Origin: Tenodera sinensis
Taxonomy: Eukaryota > Arthropoda > Insecta > Mantodea > Mantidae
Assembly: GCA_030765045.1 (NCBI GenBank)
Contig: CM060968.1
Coordinates: 110,697,404-110,761,403, forward strand
Direction: 5' to 3'
DNA length: 64,000 nt
Shown in pieces: positions 1 to 12,387 of this stretch. Under the pieces are notes generated by a model. It saw only the letters and a list, made by a program, of their open reading frames with translations. It was not told the DNA's origin and made no database searches. Numbering within the stretch: the first letter of the stretch is position 1; each line of letters starts with the position of its first letter. Position numbers and translations under genes: made by a program.

Positions 1-40
1 TACATTTCTTGAGTGTACAATGAAAATGTGTAAGTTTTGA

Positions 41-81
41 TGTACATTTCTTGTATATACAATGAAAATGTGTAGTTTTGA
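41..81 (+). repeat. Representative 41-bp monomer (TAG linker, TATATAC core)
   Basis: This is the first complete monomer counted from TGTACA. It has the TATATAC core and the short linker GTGTAGTTTTGA, one base shorter than GTGTAAGTTTTGA. The 41-bp class is common at 1-8.7 kb and after about 36 kb. It is scarce between 14.3 and 35 kb. Confidence 0.95.
51..62. repeat. Core palindrome, first example
   Basis: TTGTATATACAA is a perfect 12-bp palindrome. It occurs in every TATATAC-type monomer, several hundred times in the window. Its flanks, ACATTTC on the left and TGAAAATGT on the right, are near-complementary when small bulges are allowed, so about 30 bp of each such monomer forms an imperfect dyad. 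The other core types keep only part of the symmetry. Confidence 0.9.
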
Positions 82-123
82 TGTACACTTCTTGTATGTA
101 CAATGAAAATGTGTATGTTTTGA
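82..123 (+). repeat. Representative 42-bp monomer (ATG linker, TATGTAC core)
   Basis: A full 42-bp monomer with the TATGTAC core and the linker GTGTATGTTTTGA. Its start carries the private change TGTACACTTC instead of TGTACATTTC. That mark recurs at 2002, 4091 and 7390 and helps to align the duplicated blocks of the left end. Confidence 0.93.
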
Positions 124-1921
124 TGTACATTTCTTGAATGTACAATGAAAATGTGTAAGTTTTGATGTACATTTCTTGTATATACAATGAAAATGTGTAG
201 TTTTGATGTACATTTCCTGTATGTACAATGAAAATGTGTAAGTTTTGATGTACATTTTTGAGTGTACATTGAAAATGTGTAAGTTTTGATGTACATTTCT
301 TGTATGTACAATGAAAATGTGTAAGTTTTGATGTACATTTCTTGTATATACAATGAAAATGTGTAGTTTTGATGTACATTTCTTGTATGTACAATGAAAA
401 TGTGTATGTTTTGATGTACATTTCTTGTATATACAATGAAAATGTGTATGTTTTGATGTACATTTCTTGTATATACAATGAAAATGTGTATGTTTAGATG
501 TACATTTCCTGTATGTACAATGAAAATGTGTAGTTTTGATGTACATTTCTTGAATGTACAATGAAAATGTGTATGTTTTGATGTACATTTCTTGTATGTA
601 CAATGAAAATGTGTAAGTTTTGATGTACATTTCTTGTATATACAATGAAAATGTGTAAGTTTTGATGTACATTTCTTGTATATACAATGAAAATGTGTAA
701 GTTTTGATGTACATTTCTTGAGTGTACAATGAAAATGTGTATGTTTTGATGTACATTTCTTGTATGTACAATGAAAATGTGTAAGTTTTGATGTACATTT
801 CTTGTATATACAATGAAAATGTGTAAGTTTTGATGTACATTTCTTGAGTGTACAATGAAAATGTGTATGTTTTGATGTACATTTCTTGTATGTACAATGA
901 AAATGTGTAAGTTTTGATGTACATTTCTTGTATATACAATGAAAATGTGTAGTTTTGATGTACATTTCTTGTATGTACAATGAAAATGTGTATGTTTTGA
1001 TGTACATTTCTTGTATATACAATGAAAATATGTAAGTTTTGATGTACATTTCTTGAGTGTACAATGAAAATGTGTATGTTTTGATGTACATTTCTTGTAT
1101 GTACAATGAAAATGTGTAAGTTTTGATGTACATTTGTTGTATATACAATGAAAATGTGTAAGTTTTGATGTACATTTCTTGAGTGTACAATGAAAATGTG
1201 TGTTTTGATGTACATTTCTTGTATGTACAATGAAAATGTGTAAGTTTTGAAGTACATTTCTTGTATATACAATGAAAATGTGTAGTTTTGATGTACATTT
1301 CTTGTATGTACAATGAAAATGTGTAAGTTTTGATGTACATTTCTTGTATATACAATGAAAATGTGTAAGTTTTGATGTACATTTCTTGAGTGTACAATGA
1401 AAATGTGTATGTTTTGATGTACATTTCTTGTATGTACAATGAAAATGTGTAAGTTTTGATGTACATTTCTTGTATATACAATGAAAATGTGTAGTTTTGG
1501 TGTACATTTCTTGTATGTACAATGAAAATGTGTATGTTTTGATTTACATTTCTTGTATATACAATGAAAATGTGTATGTTTTGATGTACATTTCCTGTAT
1601 GTACAATGAAAATTTGTAGTTTTGATGTACATTTCTTGAATGGACAATGAAAATGTGTATGTTTTGATGTACATTTCTTGTATATACAATGAAAATGTGT
1701 ATGTTTTGATGTACATTTCTTGAATGTACAATGAAAATGTGTATGTTTTGATGTACATTTCTTGTATATACAATGAAAATGTGTATGTTTTGATGTACAT
1801 TTCTTGTATATACAATGAAAATGTGTATGTTTTGATGTACATTTCTTGTATATACAATGAAAATGTGTAGTTTTGATGTACATTTCCTGTATGTACAATG
1901 AAAATGTGTAAGTTTTGATGT

Positions 1922-3752
1922 ACATTTCCTGAGTGTACAATGAAAATGTGTAAGTTTTGATGTACATTTCTTGTATATACAATGAAAATGTGTAGTTTTG
2001 ATGTACACTTCTTGTATGTACAATGAAAATGTGTATGTTTTGATGTACATTTCTTGAATGTACAATGAAAATGTGTAAGTTTTGATGTATATTTCTTGTA
2101 TATACAATGAAAATGTGTAGTTTTGATGTACATTTCCTGTATGTACAATGAAAATGTGTAAGTTTTGATGTACATTTCTTGAGTGTACAATGAAAATGTG
2201 TAAGTTTTGATGTACATTTCTTGTATGTACAATGAAAATGTGTAAGTTTTGATGTACATTTCTTGTATATACAATGAAAATGTGTAGTTTTGATGTACAT
2301 TTCTTGTATGTACAATGAAAATGTGTATGTTTTGATGTACATTTCTTGTATATACAATGAAAATGTGTATGTTTTGATGTACATTTCTTGTATATACAAT
2401 GAAAATGTGTATGTTTAGATGTACATTTCCTGTATGTACAATGAAAATGTGTAGTTTTGATGTACATTTCTTGAATGTACAATGAAAATGTGTATGTTTT
2501 GATGTACATTTCTTGTATGTACAATGAAAATGTGTAAGTTTTGATGTACATTTCTTGTATATACAATGAAAATGTGTAAGTTTTGATGTACATTTCTTGT
2601 ATATACAATGAAAATGTGTAAGTTTTGATGTACATTTCTTGAGTGTACAATGAAAATGTGTATGTTTTGATGTACATTTCTTGTATGTACAATGAAAATG
2701 TGTAAGTTTTGATGTACTTTTCTTGTATATACAATGAAAATGTGTAAGTTTTGATGTACATTTCTTGAGTGTACAATGAAAATGTGTATGTTTTGATGTA
2801 CATTTCTTGTATGTACAATGAAAATGTGTAAGTTTTGATGTACATTTCTTGTATATACAATGAAAATGTGTAGTTTTGATGTACATTTCTTGTATGTACA
2901 ATGAAAATGTGTATGTTTTGATGTACATTTCTTGTATATACAATGAAAATATGTAAGTTTTGATGTACATTTCTTGAGTGTACAATGAAAATGTGTATGT
3001 TTTGATGTACATTTCTTGTATGTACAATGAAAATGTGTAAGTTTTGATGTACATTTGTTGTATATACAATGAAAATGTGTAAGTTTTGATGTACATTTCT
3101 TGAGTGTACAATGAAAATGTGTGTTTTGATGTACATTTCTTGTATGTACAATGAAAATGTGTAAGTTTTGATGTACATTTCTTGTATATACAATGAAAAT
3201 GTGTAGTTTTGATGTACATTTCTTGTATGTACAATGAAAATGTGTAAGTTTTGATGTACATTTCTTGTATATACAATGAAAATGTGTAAGTTTTGATGTA
3301 CATTTCTTGAGTGTACAATGAAAATGTGTATGTTTTGATGTACATTTCTTGTATGTACAATGAAAATGTGTAAGTTTTGATGTACATTTCTTGTATATAC
3401 AATGAAAATGTGTAAGTTTTGATGTACTTTTCTTGTATGTACAATGAAAATGTGTATGTTTTGATTTACATTTCTTGTATATACAATGAAAATGTGTATG
3501 TTTTGATGTACATTTCCTGTATGTACAATGAAAATTTGTAGTTTTGATGTACATTTCTTGAATGGACAATGAAAATGTGTATGTTTTGATGTACATTTCT
3601 TGTATATACAATGAAAATGTGTATGTTTTGATGTACATTTCTTGAATGTACAATGAAAATGTGTATGTTTTGATGTACATTTCTTGTATATACAATGAAA
3701 ATGTGTATGTTTTGATGTACATTTCTTGTATATACAATGAAAATGTGTATGT
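1922..3752 (+). repeat. Left-end block, copy 2
   Basis: This is the direct-repeat partner of the first 1.83 kb. The match runs past GATTTAC (3463) and the AATGGAC core variant near 3559. It breaks at about 3752, where the sequence switches to the GTTTAGATG-plus-CCTG monomer. A one-base linker difference near 3415 changes the offset from 1921 to 1922. Confidence 0.88.
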
Positions 3753-5330
3753 TTAGATGTACATTTCCTGTATGTACAATGAAAATGTGTAGTTTTGATG
3801 TACATTTCTTGAATGTACAATGAAAATGTGTATGTTTTGATGTACATTTCTTGTATATACAATGAAAATGTGTATGTTTTGATGTACATTTCTTGTATAT
3901 ACAATGAAAATGTGTATGTTTTGATGTACATTTCTTGTATATACAATGAAAATGTGTAGTTTTGATGTACATTTCCTGTATGTACAATGAAAATGTGTAA
4001 GTTTTGATGTACATTTCTTGAGTGTACAATGAAAATGTGTAAGTTTTGATGTACATTTCTTGTATATACAATGAAAATGTGTAGTTTTGATGTACACTTC
4101 TTGTATGTACAATGAAAATGTGTATGTTTTGATGTACATTTCTTGAATGTACAATGAAAATGTGTAAGTTTTGATGTACATTTCTTGTATATACAATGAA
4201 AATGTGTAGTTTTGATGTACATTTCTTGTATGTACAATGAAAATGTGTAGTTTTGATGTACATTTCTTGAATGTACAATGAAAATGTGTAAGTTTTTATG
4301 TACATTTCTTGTATATACAATGAAAACGTGTAGTTTTGATGTACATTTCTTGTATGTACAATGAAAATGTGTATGTTTTGATGTACATTTCTTGAATGTA
4401 CAATGAAAATGTGTAAGTTTTGATGTACATTTCTGGTATATACAATGAAAATGTGTAGTTTTGATGTACTTTTCTTGTATGTACAATGAAAATGTGTAGT
4501 TTTGATGTACATTTCTTAATGTACAATGAAAATGTGTAAGTTTTGATGTACATTTCTTGTATATACAATGAAAATGTGTAAGTTTTGATGTACATTTCTT
4601 GTATATACAATGAAAATGTGTAGTTTTGATGTACATTTCTTGTATGTACAATGAAAATGTGTAAGTTTTGATGTACATTTCTTGAGTGTACAATGAAAAT
4701 GTGTAAGTTTTGATGTACATTTCTTGTATATACAATGAAAATGTGTAAGTTTTGATGTACATTTCTTGAGTGTACAATGAAAATGTGTAAGTTTTGATGT
4801 ACATTTCTTGTATATACAATGAAAATGTGTAAGTTTTGATGTACATTTCTTGTATATACAATGAAAATGTGTATGTTTTGATGTACATTTCTTGAATGTA
4901 CAATGAAAATGTGTAAGTTTTGATGTACATTTCTTGTATATACAATGAAAACGTGTAAGTTTTGATGTACATTTCTTGTATATACAATGAAAATGTGTAG
5001 TTTTGATGTACATTTCTTGTATGTACAATGAAAATGTGTAGTTTTGATGTACATTTCTTGTATATACAATGAAAATATGTAAGTGTTGATGTACATTTCT
5101 TGTATGTACAATGAAAATGTGTAAGTTTTGATGTACATTTCTTGTATGTACAATGAAAATGTGTAAGTTTTGATGTACATTTCTTGTATTTACAATTAAA
5201 ATGTATAAGTTTTGATGTACATTTCTTGAGTGTACAATTAAAATGTGTAAGTTTTGATGTACATTTCTTGTATGTACAATGAAAATGTGTAAGTTTTGAT
5301 GTACATTTCTTGTATGTACAATGAAAATGT
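3440..5330 (+). repeat. 3.3-kb-offset block, copy 1
   Basis: Markers recur 3299 bp downstream: GATTTAC (3463 and 6762), GTTTAGATG (3751 and 7050), TGTACAC (4091 and 7390) and AACGTG (near 4326 and 7625). A one-base deletion in this copy near 4517 (CTTAATG) raises the offset to 3300. An extra monomer in the other copy near 8461 raises it to 3342. Its left end overlaps the right end of the preceding 1.9-kb block. Confidence 0.86.
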
Positions 5331-6739
5331 GTAAGTTTTGATGTACATTTCTTGTATATACAATGAAAATGTGTAAGTTTTGATGTACATTTCTTGTATG
5401 TACAATGAAAATGTGTAAGTTTTGATGTACATTTCTTGAGTGTACAATGAAAATGTGTAAGTTTTGGTGTACATTTCTTGTATGTACAATGAAAATGTGT
5501 AAGTTTTGATGTACATTTCTTGTATGTACAATGAAAATGTGTAAGTTTTGATGTACATTTCTTGTATGTACAATGAAAATGTGTAAGTTTTGATGTACAT
5601 TTCTTGAGTGTACAATGAAAATGTGTAAGTTTTGATGTACATTTCTTGTATGTACAATGAAACTGTGTAAGTTTCTATGTACATTTCTTGAGTGTACAAT
5701 GAAAATGTGTAAGTTTTGATGTACATTTCTTGTATGTACAATGAAAATGTGTAAGTTTTGATGTACATCTCTTGTATATACAATGAAAATGTGTAGTTTT
5801 GATGTACATTTCTTGTATGTACAATGAAAATGTGTAAGTTTTGATGTACATTTCTTGTATATACAAAGAAAATGTGTAGTTTTGATGTACATTTCTTGTA
5901 TATACAATGAAAATGTGTATGTTTTGATGTACATTTCTTGTATATACAATGAAAATGTGTATGTTTAGATGTACATTTCCTGTATGTACAATGAAAATGT
6001 GTAGTTTTGATGTACATTTCTTGTATATACAATGAAAATGTGTAAGTTTTGATGTACATTTCTTGAGTGTACAATGAAAATGTGTATGTTTTGATGTACA
6101 TTTCTTGTATGTACAATGAAAATGTGTAAGTTTTGATGTACATTTCTTGTATATACAACGAAAATGTGTAAGTTTTGATGTACATTTCTTGAGTGTACAA
6201 TGAAAATGTGTATGTTTTGATGTACATTTCTTGTATGTACAATGAAAATGTGTAAGTTTTGATGTACATTTCTTGTATATACAATGAAAATGTGTAGCTT
6301 TGATGTACATTTCTTGTATGTACAATGAAAATGTGTATGTTTTGATGTACATTTCTTGTATATACAATGAAAATATGTAAGTTTTGATGTACATTTCTTG
6401 AGTGTACAATGAAAATGTGTATGTTTTGATGTACATTTCTTGTATGTACAATGAAAATGTGTAAGTTTTGATGTACATTTCTTGTATATACAATGAAAAT
6501 GTGTAGTTTTGATGTACATTTCTTGTATGTACAATGAAAATGTGTAAGTTTTGATGTACATTTCTTGTATATACAATGAAAATGTGTAAGTTTTGATGTA
6601 CATTTCTTGAGTGTACAATGAAAATGTGTATGTTTTGATGTACATTTCTTGTATGTACAATGAAAATGTGTAAGTTTTGATGTACATTTCTTGTATATAC
6701 AATGAAAATGTGTAGTTTTGGTGTACATTTCTTGTATGT
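5331..6739 (+). repeat. Mosaic stretch between the 3.3-kb-offset copies
   Basis: Ordinary monomers. The first part, to about 5780, is a run of 42-bp AAG-linker monomers with one TTCTAT linker near 5674. The rest, with GTTTAGATG near 5965 and GGTGTAC at 6720, resembles 0.45-1.54 kb (offset about 5221 bp at the right end) with monomers missing. Nothing but satellite is present. Confidence 0.8.
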
Positions 6740-8670
6740 ACAATGAAAATGTGTATGTTTTGATTTACATTTCTTGTATATACAATGAAAATGTGTATGT
6801 TTTGATGTACATTTCCTGTATGTACAATGAAAATGTGTAGTTTTGATGTACATTTCTTGAATGGACAATGAAAATGTGTATGTTTTGATGTACATTTCTT
6901 GTATATACAATGAAAATGTGTATGTTTTGATGTACATTTCTTGAATGTACAATGAAAATGTGTATGTTTTGATGTACATTTCTTGTATATACAATGAAAA
7001 TGTGTATGTTTTGATGTACATTTCTTGTATATACAATGAAAATGTGTATGTTTAGATGTACATTTCCTGTATGTACAATGAAAATGTGTAGTTTTGATGT
7101 ACATTTCTTGAATGTACAATGAAAATGTGTATGTTTTGATGTACATTTCTTGTATATACAATGAAAATGTGTATGTTTTGATGTACATTTCTTGTATATA
7201 CAATGAAAATGTGTATGTTTTGATGTACATTTCTTGTATATACAATGAAAATGTGTAGTTTTGATGTACATTTCCTGTATGTACAATGAAAATGTGTAAG
7301 TTTTGATGTACATTTCTTGAGTGTACAATGAAAATGTGTAAGTTTTGATGTACATTTCTTGTATATACAATGAAAATGTGTAGTTTTGATGTACACTTCT
7401 TGTATGTACAATGAAAATGTGTATGTTTTGATGCACATTTCTTGAATGTACTATGAAAATGTGTAAGTTTTGATGTACATTTCTTGTATATACAATGAAA
7501 ATGTGTAGTTTTGATGTACATTTCTTGTATGTACAATGAAAATGTGTAGTTTTGATGTACATTTCTTGAATGTACAATGAAAATGTGTAAGTTTTGATGT
7601 ACATTTCTTGTATATACAATGAAAACGTGTAGTTTTGATGTACATTTCTTGTATGTACAATGAAAATGTGTATGTTTTGATGTACATTTCTTGAATGTAC
7701 AATGAAAATGTGTAAGTTTTGATGTACATTTCTTGTATATACAATGAAAATGTGTAGTTTTGATGTACATTTCTTGTATGTACAATGAAAATGTGTAGTT
7801 TTGATGTACATTTCTTGAATGTACAATGAAAATGTGTAAGTTTTGATGTACATTTCTTGTATATACAATGAAAATGTGTAAGTTTTGATGTACATTTCTT
7901 GTATATACAATGAAAATGTGTAGTTTTGATGTACATTTCTTGTATGTACAATGAAAATGTGTAAGTTTTGATGTACATTTCTTGAGTGTACAATGAAAAT
8001 GTGTAAGTTTTGATGTACATTTCTTGTATATACAATGAAAATGTGTAAGTTTTGATGTACATTTCTTGAGTGTACAATGAAAATGTGTAAGTTTTGATGT
8101 ACATTTCTTGTATATACAATGAAAATGTGTAAGTTTTGATGTACATTTCTTGTATATACAATGAAAATGTGTATGTTTTGATGTACATTTCTTGAATGTA
8201 CAATGAAAATGTGTAAGTTTTGATGTACATTTCTTGTACATACAATGAAAACGTGTAAGTTTTGATGTACATTTCTTGTATATACAATGAAAATGTGTAG
8301 TTTAGATGTACATTTCTTGTATGTACAATGAAAATGTGTAGTTTTGATGTACATTTCTTGTATATACAATGAAAATATGTAAGTTTTGATGTACATTTCT
8401 TGTATGTACAATGAAAATGTGTAAGTTTTGATGTACATTTCTTGTATGTACAATGAAAATGTGTAAGTTTTGATGTACATTTCTTGTATATACAATGAAA
8501 ATGTGTAAGTTTTGATGTACATTTCTTGTATTTACAATTAAAATGTATAAGTTTTGATGTACATTTCTTGAGTGTACAATTAAAATGTGTAAGTTTTGAT
8601 GTACATTTCTTGTATGTACAATGAAAATGTGTAAGTTTTGATGTACATTTCTTGTATGTACAATGAAAAT
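6740..8670 (+). repeat. 3.3-kb-offset block, copy 2
   Basis: Partner of 3440-5330. It keeps GATTTAC (6762), GTTTAGATG (7050) and the GTATTTACAATTA monomer (8528, matching 5186). It carries one additional 42-bp monomer near 8461. The match ends at about 8670, where a TTCTAT linker begins the next domain. Confidence 0.86.
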
Positions 8671-8689
8671 GTGTACGTTTCTATGTACA

Positions 8690-10290
8690 TTTCTTGAGTG
8701 TACAATGAAAATGTGTAAGTTTTGATGTACATTTCTTGTATGTACAATGAAAATGTGTAAGTTTTGATGTACATTTCTTGTATATACAATGAAAATGTGT
8801 AAGTTTTGATGTACATTTCTTGAATGTACAATGAAAATGTGTAAGTTTTGATGTACATTTCTTGTATGTACAATGAAAATGTGTAAGTTTTGATGTACAT
8901 TTCTTGTACATACAATGAAAATGTGTAAGTTTTGATGTACATTTCTTGTATGTACAATGAAAATGTGTAAGTTTCTATTTACATTTCTTGAGTGTGCAAT
9001 GAAAATGTGTAAGTTTTGATGTACATTTCTTGAGTGTACAATGAAAATGTGTAAGTTTTGATGTACATTTCTTGTATATACAATGAAAATGTGTAAGTTT
9101 TGATGTACATTTCTTGTATGTACAATGAAAGTGTGTAAGTTTCTATGTACATTTCTTGAGTGTACAATGAAAATGTGTAAGTTTTGATGTACATTTCTTG
9201 AGTGTACAATGAAAATGTGTAAGTTTTGATGTACATTTCTTGAGTGTACAATGAAAATGTGTAAGTTTTGATGTACATTTCTTGAATGTACAATGAAAAT
9301 GTGTAAGTTTTGATGTACATTTCTTGTATATACAATGAAAATGTGTAAGTTTTTATGTACATTTCTTGAGTGTACAATGAAAATGTGTAAGTTTTGATGT
9401 ACATTTCTTGTATGTACAATGAAAATGTGTAAGTTTTGATGTACATTTCTTGAGTGTACAATGAAAATGTGTAAGTTTTGATGTACATTTCTTGAGTGTA
9501 CAATGAAAATGTGTAAGTTTTGATGTACATTTCTTGTATGTACAATGAAAATGTGTAAGTTTTGATGTACATTTCTTGTATATACAATGAAAATGTGTAA
9601 GTTTTGATGTACATTTCTTGTATGTACAATGAAAATGTGTAAGTTTTGATGTACATTTCTTGAGTGTACAATGAAAATGTGTAAGTTTTGATGTACATTT
9701 CTTGTATGTACAATGAAAATTGTGTAAGTTTTGATGTACATTTCTTGTATATACAATGAAAATGTGTAAGTTATGATGTACATTTCTTGAGTGTACAATG
9801 AAAATGTGTATGTTTTGATGTACATTTTTGTATGTACAATGAAAATGTGTAAGTTTTGATGTACATTTCTTGTATATACAATGAAAATGTGTAAGTTTTG
9901 ATGTACATTTCTTGTATATACAATGAAAATGTGTAGTTTTGATGTACATTTCTTGTATGTACAATGAAAATGTGTATGTTTTGATGTACATTTCTTGTAT
10001 ATAAAATGAAAATGTGTATGTTTAGATGTACATTTCCTGTATGTACAATGAAAATGTGTAGTTTTGATGTACATTTCTTGAATGTACAATGAAAATGTGT
10101 ATGTTTTGATGTACATTTCTTGTATATACAATGAAAATGTGTAAGTTTTGATGTACATTTCTTGAGTGTACAATGAAAATGTGTATGTTTTGATGTACAT
10201 TTCTTGAATGTACAATGAAAATGTGTAAGTTTTGATGTACATTTCTTGTATATACAATGAAAATGTGTAAGTTTTGATGTACATTTCTTG
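8690..10290 (+). repeat. 1803-bp higher-order unit, copy 1 (left part diverged)
   Basis: Markers shared with the next two units are AGTGTGCAATG (8991, 10794, 12891), AGTTTTTATG (9348, 11151) and a 43-bp monomer with AAAATTGTG (near 9716, 11813, 13616). The clear match begins at about 8.7 kb, so the first 0.2 kb of the unit is absent or replaced. AGTGTACAATC, which opens the later units, is missing at the expected start. Confidence 0.87.
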
Positions 10291-12387
10291 AGTGTACAAT
10301 CAAAATGTGTATGTTTTGATGTACATTTCTTGTATGTACAATGAAAATGTGTAAGTTTTGATGTACATTTCTTGTATATACAATGAAAATTTGTAGTTTT
10401 GATGTACATTTCTTGTATGTACAATGAAAATGTGTAGGTTTTGATGTACATTTCTTGTATATACAATGAAAATGTGTAAGTTTTGATGTACATTTCTTGA
10501 GTGTACAATGAAAATGTGTATGTTTTGATGTACATTTCTTGTATGTACAATGAAAATGTGTAAGTTTTGATGTACATTTCTTGTATATACAATGAAAATG
10601 TGTAAGTTTTGATGTACATTTCTTGAATGTACAATGAAAATGTGTAAGTTTTGATGTACATTTCTTGTATGTACAATGAAAATGTGTAAGTTTTGATGTA
10701 CATTTCTTGTACATACAATGAAAATGTGTAAGTTTTGATGTACATTTCTTGTATGTACAATGAAAATGTGTAAGTTTCTATTTACATTTCTTGAGTGTGC
10801 AATGAAAATGTGTAAGTTTTTATGTACATTTCTTGAGTGTACAATGAAAATGTGTAAGTTTTGATGTACATTTCTTGTATATACAATGAAAATGTGTAAG
10901 TTTTGATGTACATTTCTTGTATGTACAATGAAAGTGTGTAAGTTTCTATGTACATTTCTTGAGTGTACAATGAAAATGTGTAAGTTTTGATATACATTTC
11001 TTGAGTGTACAATGAAAATGTGTAAGTTTTGATGTACATTTCTTGAGTGTACAATGAAAATGTGTAAGTTTTGATGTACATTTCTTGAATGTACAATGAA
11101 AATGTGTAAGTTTTGATGTACACTTCTTGTATATACAATGAAAATGTGTAAGTTTTTATGTACATTTCTTGAGTGTACAATGAAAATGTGTAAGTTTTGA
11201 TGTACATTTCTTGTATGTACAATGAAAATGTGTAAGTTTTGATGTACATTTCTTGAGTGTACAATGAAAATGTGTAAGTTTTGATGTACATTTCTTGAGT
11301 GTACAATGAAAATGTGTAAGTTTTGATGTACATTTCTTGAGTGTACAATGAAAATGTGTAAGTTTTGATGTACATTTCTTGAATGTACAATGAAAATGTG
11401 TAAGTTTTGATGTACATTTCTTGTATATACAATGAAAATGTGTAAGTTTTTATGTACATTTCTTGAGTGTACAATGAAAATGTGTAAGTTTTGATGTACA
11501 TTTCTTGTATGTACAATGAAAATGTGTAAGTTTTGATGTACATTTCTTGAGTGTACAATGAAAATGTGTAAGTTTTGATGTACATTTCTTGAGTGTACAA
11601 TGAAAATGTGTAAGTTTTGATGTACATTTCTTGTATGTACAATGAAAATGTGTAAGTTTTGATGTACATTTCTTGTATATACAATGAAAATGTGTAAGTT
11701 TTGATGTACATTTCTTGTATGTACAATGAAAATGTGTAAGTTTTGATGTACATTTCTTGAGTGTACAATGAAAATGTGTAAGTTTTGATGTACATTTCTT
11801 GTATGTACAATGAAAATTGTGTAAGTTTTGATGTACATTTCTTGTATATACAATGAAAATGTGTAAGTTATGATGTACATTTCTTGAGTGTACAATGAAA
11901 ATGTGTATGTTTTGATGTACATTTTTGTATGTACAATGAAAATGTGTAAGTTTTGATGTACATTTCTTGTATATACAATGAAAATGTGTAAGTTTTGATG
12001 TACATTTCTTGTATATACAATGAAAATGTGTAGTTTTGATGTACATTTCTTGTATGTACAATGAAAATGTGTATGTTTTGATGTACATTTCTTGTATATA
12101 CAATGAAAATGTGTATGTTTAGATGTACATTTCCTGTATGTACAATGAAAATGTGTAGTTTTGATGTACATTTCTTGAATGTACAATGAAAATGTGTATG
12201 TTTTGATGTACATTTCTTGTATATACAATGAAAATGTGTAAGTTTTGATGTACATTTCTTGAGTGTACAATGAAAATGTGTATGTTTTGATGTACATTTC
12301 TTGAATGTACAATGAAAATGTGTAAGTTTTGATGTACATTTCTTGTATATACAATGAAAATGTGTAAGTTTTGATGTACATTTCTTG
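10291..12387 (+). repeat. 2097-bp higher-order unit, copy 2 (seven extra monomers)
   Basis: It opens with AGTGTACAATC at 10291, as does the next unit at 12388. It is 294 bp longer than its neighbours, exactly seven 42-bp monomers, because of an internal duplication around 11.15-11.74 kb. All other markers keep their order. Confidence 0.9.
11151..11738 (+). repeat. 294-bp internal duplication (7 monomers, twice)
   Basis: The private linker AGTTTTTATG occurs at 11151 and again at 11445, 294 bp apart. The order of core types before and after fits repetition of a seven-monomer segment. The flanking units have this marker once. The exact breakpoints cannot be fixed because neighbouring monomers are so alike. 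Confidence 0.75.

Larger units (their letters stand above)
1..1830 (+). repeat. Left-end block, copy 1 (period about 1921 bp)
   Basis: Private markers here recur 1920-1922 bp downstream. They are TGTACACTTC (82 and 2002), GTTTAGATG followed by a CCTG core (about 492 and 2413), the 40-bp monomer with GTGTGTTTTG (1198 and 3119), and GATTTAC (1541 and 3463). The one-base steps in spacing come from local indels such as TACATTTTTGAG near 250. The block may begin upstream of the window. Confidence 0.88.

Noticed and set aside
250..275. Array break at the TACATTTTTGAG monomer
   Set aside because: It is only a one- or two-base change inside one monomer, with normal monomers on both sides.
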